A stretch of 64,000 nucleotides of DNA from Favolaschia claudopus. Taxonomy: Eukaryota > Basidiomycota > Agaricomycetes > Agaricales > Mycenaceae. The stretch's first letter is position 1, and each line of letters starts with the position of its first letter. Both the position numbers and the translations under genes were made by a program. Below are positions 30,902 through 41,833 of the stretch, in pieces. The notes under the pieces were generated by a model that ran no database searches, was not told where the DNA came from, and saw only the letters and a program-made list of their open reading frames with translations. The stretch is taken from assembly GCA_037176885.1 (NCBI GenBank), contig JAWWNJ010000180.1:186001-250000 (forward strand), given 5' to 3'.

Positions 30902-32243
30902 CTATAGCTCAACGACGTGGTTTGCCTTAACTTCAGCCCCCCTTTTACCGAAATATCGCTCCGTAACGAAGGACCAATGGAGGCTCCTGTGGCAAAGATA
31001 AGCATCGAAGATAAGCATCGGAGATTCTCGTCAACAGTTGGTATTGTTACCCAACGATCCAGTTTGCGAGACCTTCTACGTAGATCTGCACTTGTTCGTC
31101 GATCGACGGGGACCACGACGGTATTTTGAGCCGATAGTCTACGAAATGGTCAATGGACTCTTTGCACTTCCGCCCCACAATATCCACCGCCGGCTGCAGC
31201 TCCAAACCGAGCTCATTCATAACCACAGTAATCATATTGTGCGTATCGCCCTATGTCTAGATTTTAGACTGGTTGAGTGAATTACAGTCAAAGGCACCTT
31301 CGCATGTTCGACGCGATACGAGAAAATGTCCTTGATGAACTTGATCAGAACTTTTGAGTGGTTACAGCCAGAACATACATTCGACCATGTCACAAGGTCA
31401 TTTGCGGCTTCGCCCAGACTTACAATCACGGAATGTTCCATGACGGTGTCTGGAAGATTCAGGTTGTTGGCATATCTACCGTATGCAGTCAGATAAACTA
31501 CATATCTATAGAGCTGTTAAGTGATCACTCTATCAGAGCAAACGAAGGTTTGCAACCTGCAAATTCTGGTTATGAGAAGGGAATATGCCAATGATGTATA
31601 AATATACCGGACGTGTCTCGACGGAGAGAAATATAGGAGTCGAGATTGGGAATTGCTCCCGAGGCTCGATCTTGAGCCTGCTGTTGAATGCTCTGAAAAA
31701 ACAGGCCAAAGGATTTAATAAACTAGGGTCTTTGAGTTGGCGGATGTCGCGTCAGAAACGGCTATTTACTCGCTGCTGCGTTCCTGCCGATGCAGTCAAG
31801 ACCATTCGCCTATAAAAACTGGACGGAACTTGTAAATTGTGTGGCGGCTGTGAAGAAGAAAGAGCGTACTCTTTTGTCATCTTCCCGACGTGAGAAGCCC
31901 GGTACGTGTGCGGGTTACGCAGAGTGCTCAGCACAGTATCCGCGGTGGCTGCTATAGACAAGTCATTCATGTCGTCCGAGAGGTTGTCGAGGAAAAATAG
32001 GTATGTCAAAAAGTCGTTGCAAACACGCAAGTGAGGTGCGCTTGCAGCGGGGTAACACATTGCAGTGAGTCGTCCACAGTTGAGCCCATGAAGTCTACGG
32101 AGAGCATCGCTCGGCATATTCCTCTGCTTAACGAGCCATCTATTTGTTTCAGACGCAATCTGTTTTCGGTGTCTGTTGATGTGTATCTGAAATGAGCAGT
32201 GTGACACAAGGCAGGGCACAATGAATGTGGTTGGGGCACCCAT
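30902..32243 (-). CDS. Sesquiterpene synthase (class I terpene cyclase), eight exons
   Basis: The enzyme should cyclise farnesyl diphosphate in the cytosol. My exon model (high to low) is 32243-31870, 31809-31770, 31722-31608, 31556-31529, 31475-31379, 31330-31298, 31250-31051 and 30986-30902. All seven introns are 38-65 nt with GT...AG, all phases agree, and the sum is 972 nt, giving 323 residues, the usual size. The aspartate-rich motif is DNLSD at residues 86-90. The NSE triad N218, S222, E226 (NDIFSYRVE) spans an intron. The conserved RY pair is at 306-307. The start MGAPTTF is followed by the usual INRHRKQ segment. No stop or shift interrupts the model, so the gene may work. No P450 or other pathway gene was recognised nearby; its neighbours are transposon relics. 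Confidence 0.88.
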
Positions 32244-32771
32244 TGTAACCTTGAAGTTTCAGTGAGTTCCTGGCCGAAGATTATATCTTTATGCGGCCGC
32301 ATTGCTCCGCTCCGAAACCGGGATGGGGATCGCATATAAAGATTCTGATAGTCCGCATCCATAAACATCCGACTTGATGTTAGCCCCGCGAAGGGAGGGA
32401 ACAGATACTCTTTTACTGTGCCCATACCACCACCACCTGGTGCGAGCCTTGCCTAATATAGTGGCTGTCGTCCAAGCCCGGTCGCCATTTTATTCTTTCT
32501 CTCATCGCGCCCGACCATCTCCAATTGTGACTGACTGTGCTGCATTGTGCATTATCACACATTAGAGGGTCTGCGAAGGGCCACGCGCCCGAAGCCATGC
32601 CAACTTGATTCTTCACCTTCTGAGACCACGGGATCCAGTTATAGCGCTCCAGTGCGAGCTTGTTGTCAGGATATGAATTTGTTGGTTCGCATCATTCCGA
32701 CTTCGGACATTTCTTATCCATTGATACCTATCTACATTTATATACTTCTCGTAGTTGAGTATGGTCTACAA
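32244..32771. other. Upstream region of the terpene synthase; no second gene seen
   Basis: The region between the terpene synthase start and the next frame should contain the promoter. I see no clear TATA box or binding-site array. Confidence 0.4.
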
Positions 32772-33287
32772 TCAATCATTCTTACTCTTTACCCTCATCT
32801 CTGGGACTCTTGTGCCCCTCCGTGTGCTCCTGATACTTGTCCGCGTCAGTCCAGCCACTCGACAGCAACGAAAAAGGTTTTGGTACGGGTCCGAGATCAG
32901 CAATATTAATGTGGCCGGACGCAGAGCTATAGAGATTCGACAAGAAGGTAGCACGGAAGCGGGGGGATTCGGTAGCGGGCGCGACGACAGCGGCACCGGT
33001 GCCGCTGGCGGGCGACCAGGAGGAACCGGCGGTGGAGCGTCATACTGAGGATATAACGGTGCGGGGTGGTATCGCGGAGCGTGTAGCGTCACTGGCGGCA
33101 TCTGATTTTGCGAGACTCCGTGTACCGGCACATGCTGGCGCGTAGGAGCAGACTGAGGAATCACATACGTAGATTGCGGCGGGGTGACGAATTGAGGATC
33201 CGGCTGCGAAGGCGCAAGACCGTGATGCTGAGACCAAGGGTTGCCTGGATTTGTGGCGCCACCTTGTGTAAACGAAGGGTGAAACAT
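32772..33287 (-). CDS. Proline-rich hypothetical protein or first exon
   Basis: From ATG at 33287 a frame of about 172 codons begins MFHPSFTQGG and is rich in P, Q and S (for example APPPVPPGRPPAAPVP near the middle). No domain is recognised. The last third changes composition, which suggests that the true exon ends near residue 110 and the rest is read-through into an intron or non-coding DNA. It may be the N-terminal exon of a longer gene whose other exons I cannot find. Confidence 0.3.
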   Translation of the reverse strand: MFHPSFTQGGATNPGNPWSQHHGLAPSQPDPQFVTPPQSTYVIPQSAPTRQHVPVHGVSQNQMPPVTLHAPRYHPAPLYPQYDAPPPVPPGRPPAAPVPLSSRPLPNPPASVLPSCRISIALRPATLILLISDPYQNLFRCCRVAGLTRTSIRSTRRGTRVPEMRVKSKND

Positions 33288-33589
33288 GGCGAGAACGAAA
33301 AAGTCTGTTGTCGCGTAGTCCGTCAAAGTCGTGAAAAGAAAATCTTCGCGCTGGGCGAGTCGCCAAGAAGAGAAGAAAAGGAGCGTACATGACCTCGCGG
33401 GGTCGAGGCGTCGCCAGAAGAGTTCAGGAACCAATGCTTGAGTGGGAAAGACTCAAACTAAAGGCCCATAACCTGTTGGGACCTGTACTACTCGAGTAGT
33501 ACTCTATGTGAGTAAATCTAACTAAACTACAGTCAGGTAAAGTATCGCTGTACAGAATGAGTCGCTTACCCTCACCACTGACGCCGACA

Positions 33590-33870
33590 AACCCAGTGAA
33601 TTTCAAGTAGCTGATTCACCCTATTTTGCGGTGGAATTCACGGGGAAAGTGCCTGAAATTCAGGTACAATTTGTGAATTTCATGCACTTAGATTCACTGG
33701 GTTGGACTACTTGAATGGAACGTTCCACGGGGCTCATTCACGCAATTTTATGAATTCCATGCAAAATCTCGGTGAATCATGATTCACTATGTTCATATTA
33801 TATTCCCTCCAAAATTTCGATATCTCACTCGAAAAGTGCGTGAATTTCAAAAAGTAAGTGAAAAGTCAGG
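33590..33870. repeat. Cluster of GTGAATTTCA / ATTCACTGGGT motifs
   Basis: CCCAGTGAATTTCAAGTAG at 33593 recurs inverted near 33690-33715, and GTGAATTTCATG-like words recur several times. The layout resembles the TCATGAATTTCATGA cluster at 26931-27600. An 18-bp direct repeat (TATGCTGTTCGTTGTGTA) lies just beyond at about 33966 and 34088. Confidence 0.45.
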
Positions 33871-35342
33871 GCCTATATTACCGCTTTAACCGGGCCTCTG
33901 ACTCTGTAATACCCATAATTAGATTGCCTTTAATTATGTATAACACTTAACAAGTGCTTGACACTATGCTGTTCGTTGTGTAGACCGGTGACCGTCTGTC
34001 TATGAAGCAAGCTGTCGATAGACAGGCTGGTCGATCGGAGTTTCAATTCCCAATACAAGCGCGGAGCTTCCAAAAAAGGCTATTGGTATGCTGTTCGTTG
34101 TGTAAAAAAATTCATAATATGGTGTGTATAGCTTGACGAGACAGACAATATATAGTGTGAGTTGGCTGTCAATATATATTGAGTGTCACTCAATATATTG
34201 TGAACTTTCACAAGCTATAGAAATTAAGCCCGACACAGCGAGCGGGCCCTCCCTCCCACTGTCCGAGCCATGGCTCGGGGCCTTCCGCCCTGCAACGCTG
34301 TCGTGGCGGGTGTTGAGCTCAGCCCTCGGGCCTCTCGGTCAACTCTTCGGCCCATTTCGGACCCGGCTCCCGATCTTTGGCCGGACTCTTCCATCGTGTG
34401 AACTACCCCCGAAAAAGGAAAGGCAGTTCAAAATACCATGTTTTCTCTGTTTTGCGCGCCTTTCCTCCTGAATGAAGGGCAGAGTATTCACTAGTGATAA
34501 AACAGACTTAGATTAGGAAAATTATTGAGCTTCCAGGCTTGGTGTGTTCCACTGCAAGGGCCGTGGAGTATGGAAAGCCGGAGCACCAGGCTCGTTTGAT
34601 GGCCGACGCTTACCCGATTAGGTAGTAGGACCCAGGACATCCCGTGCTGAGTGTGCCGTGACAGTGTGTGTGATGCCAGTTATTAGGAGAATTTTCAGTC
34701 TTGCCTACTTCACAAATAGCGGGCATTGGGTGAAACACGAAAAAAATACAGGTACATCCTAGATCTCAAAATTATGCTTGATTCATTGAAGCAATTCTCG
34801 TTCAAAATCTCGGATTTGACTCAGATAAGATCAGCGCCTACCGGCCCCGGCGGCCCGCGCTTAGGGAGGGCCGCTACACGGGAAATAGTGTGATGATCTT
34901 GTGACCAGCCTGTCACAACTGGTTTTCGTCGCGGCACTGTGAACCAGCTCCAGTCTGATTTTTTTTTAGTCTCTGAATCGAATTGGATACTGGTTTAAAT
35001 TCCCTATCCCGAATTTCAGAGAAAAACAGCGAGGAAAGGCCTCTAAAACAAGGCAAAGAAAGTCAGGCATAGTTCGGGACATTGGCCGAATCTCTTTCAT
35101 TTTTCGAGTCAACAATTGGTTAGAATATGCTGACAACAAGGCAAAGGGAGCATTATATACTATTCTTGGTTCTCCACTATCTCATAGAGTAATCTCTGAA
35201 TTGAGATTTCACTTCACTAGAGGAAAATCAATCCACAAGCTCCTATTTTAAGAAACCTACATATGGAAGGTTCAAAGTTTTCAAATTTCTATTCGATAGG
35301 AGTTCAAACTCCGCGACAGCCCTTTGGCCTGTTCCGAGAAGT

Positions 35343-35401
35343 ACCAGTCTGCTACGCCCGACGTGCTTGCCACATTTGTCGGCCGCGCGTAGCAGACTGG
35401 T
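35343..35401. repeat. Hairpin with 15-bp perfect arms
   Basis: ACCAGTCTGCTACGC at 35343-35357 and its exact reverse complement at 35387-35401 enclose 29 nt. It lies inside the long-TIR element. Confidence 0.75.
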
Positions 35402-36099
35402 AACGAGTCTAGACGGCGGGTAGGCGCAACGCCCGCAAGATGGTGCCCCCAGGACAGAAGCATCCCCGATATTCATCTCCCTCCCCCGCCGACACCCGCG
35501 CGCCCTTGCGGCCCGGCTTCATGTTTCCTTTTCTTTCTTTCTTCTATGTAGTTTAGGCACCTTATGCTCCTTGGCAATATGCATTATGCATCCGCCGCAA
35601 CACCACATAAATTGCACATTACTTACCCTATACTCCGAGACTATACTCTACCACCCCTGGACGAACCCCTCCTACATACTTACCTCTTCCCTTATTTATC
35701 GCCCTTCGGGCACCGCGTCTTACACCGCCATTTTGGAATGATGTCGACTGAACATCCGGGCCCGGCGCTCCGAGGAGCTCGCCTCGGCGATGTCCCTGTG
35801 ATGTGCGGTGGCCAACATCCCATCAACATCCACGAAATGTTTTAGGAACATCCTCGTACGCTCCCTCGACATCCTGGTCTGGCCTCTGGCGACTCTCCCG
35901 TCTTTGGGCTGGCTCTTCCGAGAATTTCTCTAAGTCCCTCATCAAATCATTACCTCACACTTAAAATGGCACCACTTTCTTGCCACGTCACATTCTCCCT
36001 CTCACCTTCTCCCACCTCATCGCCCCTCTCCAACCTCTTCAACTCTCTTCAATCGCCTCCGCTCTTCGCAGCTCTTTGAAGGTGCGCAGGTCTTCTCTC

Positions 36100-36440
36100 G
36101 AGTCTTTTCTCTCTGACATTGGTCAGACCGTGTTCTTGGATGGACCTTGCAGCACGTAGCATCCTCTGCCGAGGGTGAGGCACCGGTGAAGGTGTGTGTT
36201 TGCATCTCTCCCGTTTTTTCCAAACCGACACGCCCATCCTGCAGACTTGTTGCCTCTCATCCCATGCTTCCAAACCATCGATACACCGTAATCCTCGCGA
36301 ACGAGCCCAAAGCCATCCCATGCGACGCAGGTGAGGGAACTGCCTCTCAATGTCATCTTCACTCTCTCATCCCCCTTCTTTCCAGTCCTCTCCTCTGCTT
36401 CAGGTCATGGTCAAGGGTGGATTGTCTGTTGCTGGTGTCC
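36100..36440 (+). pseudogene. Exon-like blocks, probably captured from a host gene
   Basis: A pyrimidine-rich leader is followed by blocks separated by well-formed intron borders: a GTGTGTGTTTGC donor near 36193 with a CATCCTGCAG acceptor near 36242, then GTGAGG near 36331 with CTGCTTCAG near 36404. The block between them reads LVASHPMLPNHRYTVILANEPKAIPCDAG in one frame and joins to GHGQGW after the second intron. I do not recognise the protein. The frame closes soon after, so only part of a gene is present. Confidence 0.4.
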
Positions 36441-39400
36441 GCTGATACTGTGGTGCGTATGAATGGGAACCCGCCCTCTTGTTATTATGTATATGATACA
36501 TACGTAGCTTGTATGTATACCCGTGTATGTATTGTAGCTTGAAGCAACACAATATATGATTTTTCCTGGATTTTATATATTCTGAAGCATCCGCTGTCGC
36601 GCTGAAAAATATGCTGCGCAATATATTGAATTATATATGAGGGTACGTGGAGGGTTCGGTGGGAGGTCGTCGCAACGTCCAGCTGGGAGCTTCTTGGGAG
36701 CCTGGCGCATACCGAGTGGATGCGAATCGATTTCTGGAGGTTCATATGAGCTCCGCGGGAGGTCGGCCGACATTTGACGGATTATCTTCCGAGATCAGTC
36801 GGCTGAGCTCCTGTCAAGCTCCTTTCGGCGGTGTAGTAGATAGTACTAGTGTACTTGTTGCGGTATAAAAATGCTGATAATAATATAAAAAAAAGCAATG
36901 TCATGTGACAAGTTACCTTGATGTGACCACGGTATGGTCCTCTGGGTCTTGCTACCTAATCGGGTAAGCGCCGGCCATCAAACGAGCGTGGTGCTCCGGC
37001 TTTCCGATACTAGGCACTCACTCAGAAATACAATGGAGCAAGCAAGTTGCAGGTGGTTTATTTTCAGCAGAACCATTAACTGAGGTCTCGGAAAAGAAAC
37101 ACGGTAGTTTTCAACTGCCTTTCCCGTTTCGGAGGCAGTTCACACGATGGAACGCCGTAGCCAAGCCCAGCCAAATGTCGGAAATCGGGCCCGAATTGGG
37201 CCGGAGAGTTGACCGAGAAGCCCGAGGCTTGAGCTCAACAGCCGCCGCAACAGCGCCGCAGGGCGGAAGGCCCCGAGCCATGGCTCGGACAGTGGGAGGG
37301 AGGGCCCGCTCGCTGTGTCGGGCTTAATTTCTATAGCTTGTGAAAGTTGACAATATATTGTTGAGTGACACTCAATATATATTGACCGCCAACTCACACT
37401 ATATATTGTCTGTCTCGTCAAGCTATACACACCATATTGCGACTTGTAGCTCTATTCACATTCAAATATAACGAAACACAGAAAACAATGAAAAGAGTGA
37501 AGTGTGAGTACGGTAGGGAGAGACCGAGGGAGTCCTGTAATATGAGGATATAATTTAGCCTTAAGCAGTTTGAGCTGGAGCTTGCACTACCTTCATTCCG
37601 CCACACTGATTGCCATGCTCTTCACACCGTCAGAGTCCTCCCCTTCCACATTTGTTTTGAAATCGAAATCACGCTGGAGTTCGAAGAATTCACAGAACTT
37701 GTTACAAACATGGTCGTTCTGGAAACTCTCGAAACCCTTCCCAATGTTCCCGTCTGCAAAAAGCTGGCGGCTGTCGAGGGAACTGGAGGAAGCATCAATT
37801 TCTGCGGTGCTGCGAAAGTATGCAAGCTCACGGGGGGGACATGATCTGGGGATCGGTTAACAGACTCTCGCCACCTAAGCCAAGCCAATAAATTTCATTG
37901 TTATGTATATGTCTTGAAAGACCTACCTTGGTAGTCAGACACAAACAGAGTACCGTGCGTCTTTATGAGTTGATAGTGCTGGCAGAATGCCAGAAACTCT
38001 GCCCGATGACGATCCTCGGGGTTCTTGAGATCCAAAACTGCCGCAGACGCATTGTTGATGTACTTGCGGAAAGCCCCTTCTTTGCTTTGGTCAATCACCT
38101 CCTCGAGTAAATACAGCGTAGGAACAGTAGAAGCCCCTGTAGATGAGGCTAGAGCACCATGCACAAATCTCATCCAGGGGAGGGTGAAAGGCAACTCTTT
38201 GTTATTTTCACGGAGAAAGCGACGAGTGAAACCATAGACCGCCGAATGGAGTACGTGTGCCCAGAGGAGGCAGCGGAGCTCCATAGTCAGTGTCTTGCCC
38301 TTCAAAAACACCCACTCAGACTGAGAACACACCGTTAAAATGATAAATCATGCTCATACCTGGCGCTGAAAGTCGTGCGGCACATGCTGCACCAAACTCA
38401 TACCACCGACTTTTGCAGTGGACTTGTAATAGCTCTGCTTGGCACACACAGCATGACCCGACTCAGGGGCGAGACGGAATATTCCAGGTGATACAGACCC
38501 GAACGACGCTATCTTGAAAGCACCAATCATCTGGCGCCTCGAATCGGTGTGAAGGATGAGAGTGGCAGCTTGGGATGACATGCATAGATTCTGCCAATCA
38601 CCCGAGTCCAGATCGCGCAGTTCATCGAGGCTGGACATCAGCCTCATGGGATGTACGACAACGACCATCGAAACTTGACCCACTACATGATGTGAGTAAT
38701 CGAATGGCTCAACACTACCGACTCACAAAATGCTCCTAGCTCAGATTTCGAGCTATAGGTCTGTCGCTTGACCAATCTCATCATGTCCTCTCTTGAAACC
38801 TCTGGTGAACCAGGCGATTCAGGCAAAGGGCGTTTAGTGCTCGGGCGTGGCGGCGTAATAGGTCGTTTTGACTGTATCATTGACGAGGATGAGGATGAGG
38901 CACCCAATAGCAATGGGAACCCCTGTTCCCCATCACTGTTCTTCAGCAGGACGTTAGAATGACAGATTTCAAAAGACGGAATAAAAGAGAAGAGAAACGT
39001 ACGATTGTTGGATAGTACTGGTCGTCATCGTTCTTGACATGAAAGACTCAGCTCACCCTCAGACAATAAGTGTGTAACCTACTGATACCGATTGATCAAT
39101 GGCTGAGTCCTCGACTTCTTTACCTTTGCCCTTGCCCTCAGGTTTCCCCTTGCCCTTGCTCTTGCTCTTGCCCTTGCCTTTCGGAGCAGCACGCACTGTC
39201 GCGGCTGGTGCTGTCACCGGCTCGTGGGAATTGCTTGCAATGCTTTTCTCGACACTAGCAACGAGAGCACGGTCTTCCTGGAATAGATATTCATTTCTGC
39301 CTTGCAGTAGCGTAGTAGATGAGACTCACGCTCTCATGTTGCTCCTCTCGATATATGAGTACTGCGTTGTGGATTTCATTCGGTAGATGCAGATTGATGA

Positions 39401-39973
39401 TAATCTTTCTCGTTCGGAACTGGGGTGCCATATTTATTATTGGGTTTCTTGGGAGCCACGTAAAAGCGATCCGAAATGATGTCGACATCAGGGTTCTTCG
39501 GAATGAGAAGGCACCACTTCTCGTCCCGCATAACCACATCTGCACTGGACAAGGGATACTCACCCGCGAACCGCCTCCACTCATGGGTAATTGCTCTCAT
39601 GCCTGTCTCCAGCAGATCGGCGTGGCCAATGTGAGCAGGTACCTCTTTGATGCATTCCAAAACTGACTGTATAGAAATTTCAGCGCATTTATATGCAATG
39701 ATTCAAAACGTACTCCAACCAGCTTTGCAACTGTCTTATTCTCTGGCATAACACACAGCCTGAACTCAACGGAACCTTTATAGGGAGAAGCGAATGCCTG
39801 CTTGGCCCGCCGCTCCTGATCAGAACGGTAATACAGGTGGCTGGCAGAATAACCAGCAACAGGAGTGGAAGATGCACTCGGCCTGGCGGCAGCTGAGTAG
39901 ACCGGAACTAGAGCTCCAGGTGCGGGCGTGAGACCTCCCAATAAAGAAGTCATTGAGCCAGGCCCTTGAGCTG

Positions 39974-40396
39974 AATATGATTTGTATGCCAGTTCCTGGC
40001 CTACAGTAGGGCGAGCTTGCGCAGATTACAGACGCGGATATTTTTCAGGTCGAACTGATTTGGCTGCAAATTGGAATTCAGAGTGGGGAACAGGGCGGAA
40101 GAAATTGATGCAAAATTCTTGGTAGTAGAATGTAGTACAACCCATGAACTCAGCAGTGTCTATGCATGGGAGCAGGTTCAATCAGTGCAGCACATGCTTC
40201 CATCAGACAGGATCAAGCAGTGTTGCCGAAAGATCAGCAGGAACAGCACGGCATTATACTGGAACAACGATTTATCACGGCTTTATTGATCGCATCGGAA
40301 GTTGCGATACCCATCAAAAAGTGCAAGAGCACAGCTTATTGCTTTTCGGTGACGGCTCTGATAAAGGGGGAGCAAGCTCCCCCAATGAATATCTAG
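39974..40396. mobile_element. Helitron-like non-autonomous element inside the alpha-kinase gene
   Basis: The 423-bp segment starts AATATGATTTGTATGCC. It ends with the perfect palindrome GGGGGAGCAAGCTCCCCC followed 9 nt later by CTAG. A hairpin shortly before a terminal CTRR is the Helitron 3'-end pattern. There is no target duplication, and exact removal (with the MITE) restores the host frame. A stem near the 5' end (GCCAG-TTC-CTGGC) corresponds to a differently composed stem in the copy at 4184. The 5' end does not begin with TC, so this is not a canonical Helitron end. Confidence 0.5.
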
Positions 40397-40407
40397 GGCC
40401 AGACATA

Positions 40408-40845
40408 AGGTAGACCCAGTCCACCCTCGACGAACATCACGTGAAATTTCCTTATTCAGCGGTTTTCGACAAAATGCATCTTGTAGTTTGAATTGAACAA
40501 ATCCCCTCGACCAAATCCTTTATTTCAGTCTAAGCTTCATTTTTCTCTCCGACATTGTGACGATACCATGAGTTTCTGGGCCAGAGTTATCGAATCACTG
40601 GCGGCTGTCTCAAAATTTGCTCCCACGACTGCCTCAACTGTTTTCCATCACAAAACTTGTTTCCGAAACTCCTTCTTGCACAGAGGTAATAGAGCTCTTA
40701 TATTTTATCTCTAGATACTTGAATACAATTAGAACAATCTGGTCGGAGGAATTTGGCTGTTTCCTCCTAATAGTCTCGATATAAGGAGGTTCGCTGTAGA
40801 TGGAAATAACACGTGATGTTCGTCGAGGGTGGACTGGGTCTACCT
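40408..40845. mobile_element. 438-bp MITE with AGGTAGACCC...CACGTG TIRs
   Basis: TIRs of about 36 bp begin AGGTAGACCCAGTCCACC and end in CACGTG, flanked by TA (40406-40407, 40846-40847). They share start and end blocks with the transposon 2429-3725. It interrupts an alpha-kinase exon 11 bp from the Helitron-like element. Confidence 0.8.
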
Positions 40846-41456
40846 TAGATACTGGCTGATGCGGGGGCATCATATTGCCAGACGGAGGAGCGGGATTCCA
40901 GCCTGCAAAAGACCCAAATGGCTGGGGAATGCCGGTAGGAGGGCCCATGGCTCCGAAGGGGAGGAAGCTCTGTGGTTGTCCCAATGCTTGAAGAGAGGAG
41001 GTTGACAAACGCGCTACAGCAACATTCGTTCCTTTTGGGTGCTAATCAGCCTCGGAGTCGAGCATTCATAAAAACCTCATACCGCCACGTTGCCCATGCG
41101 CAATGTATTTTCGGATCTCTTCCCTACGCGAGGGTGTAACCAAAGGTTGTGATGAGTCTATACAACAATGAATTTTTTTTCGGAGTACAGATAACTGGAA
41201 AATTACCTGAGGAGCCAGCTCGAGCTTGAGTCCTTGCGAGAGTCTTTTGAATATAGTAGTCCTTGCAATTGGGGCAGGCAATGCGCCCTTGTTGCTCCAA
41301 TGGATTTTTGGGTCGTAGATAGAAGCAGTCTTCCGGGTTGAGGATCTGCTGCTTGCATTTGGAACAGTAATGCTCAGCGGGCGTGAAGCTGCAGTCGACC
41401 TCGACATTTTTTTGGTTGTCATTGGGACCAGGAGGAGGAGGCATTTGAGACGCCAT

Positions 41457-41833
41457 ATAGAAAATGAGAGAAGGATAGTAGAGAGACAGAGATGGGTAGG
41501 AAAAAGAAACAAGACGAGCCAGAGAGAAAACTTTTTATGATGGCTGATGGTGGCTGATTTTGCCGAAACATGAAACCCATATTGCGAACTAGCAGTTGCG
41601 ACTTGTATCTTTCTACTCTTTTATACATTCATGATACTTGTACGGCTTTGCAAGTAGCTGAAAGAGTTGGCAGCCCGGGTCAGACAATTGCAGACTCTGA
41701 GCTAAGTAAGATGCACAAAGATGTAGCGCGCCAACCCGTCAGCGTTATAGGTGTATTCAGCGAGCGCAGAGCTGAAATGGAGTACAGGTTAGCGTACAGA
41801 GTACTTAGAACCTGCTAAACCGCACCGGAGCAA
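41457..41833. other. Intergenic region between alpha-kinase start and the next gene end
   Basis: The stretch upstream of the kinase start must hold its promoter and the 3' UTR of the neighbour. No distinct site recognised. Confidence 0.4.

Larger units (their letters stand above)
34120..37434. mobile_element. 3.3-kb element with terminal inverted repeats of about 0.5 kb
   Basis: 34120-34640 and 36930-37434 are inverted copies with perhaps ten percent differences. They begin TGGTGTGTATAGCTTGACGA and include GAGCCATGGCTCGG. TA flanks both ends (34118-34119, 37435-37436). No transposase is recognisable in the 2.3-kb interior, which holds a strong hairpin (35343-35401) and exon-like blocks (36100-36440). 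Long TIRs and gene capture recall Mutator-like Pack elements, but no 9-bp duplication is seen; the TA flanks instead resemble the TGGTG-ended MITE at 51798. Confidence 0.7.
37593..41456 (-). pseudogene. Alpha-type protein kinase gene, broken by two insertions and frame lesions
   Basis: The first exon (ATG 41456) has a zinc-ribbon-like CSKC...CPNC pair. Introns follow at about 41208-41131 and 41072-41032. The next exon is interrupted by a MITE (40408-40845) and a Helitron-like element (39974-40396). Removing both rejoins the frame. A KGKGKSKSKG-rich linker lies near 39180. The kinase part shows GAFKIASFG (about 38510), FLAFCQHYQL...LFVSDYQG (about 37940), DPQI (about 37855) and the alpha-kinase signature DGNIGKGFESF...HVCNKFC (about 37730-37690). 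The frame breaks at a run of seven C (37831-37837) between DPQI and this signature, and probably again near 39440. The C7 break could be a sequencing error; the insertions are not. Alpha-kinases of this kind are multicopy in mushrooms. Confidence 0.8.

Noticed and set aside
30000..37000. Terpene biosynthesis cluster around the synthase
   Set aside because: I looked for P450, oxidoreductase or transporter motifs on both strands and saw none; neighbours are transposon relics.
34116..37438. Classical Mutator element assignment
   Set aside because: Long TIRs fit, but no 8-10 bp duplication is visible and the borders are TA, so the superfamily was left open.
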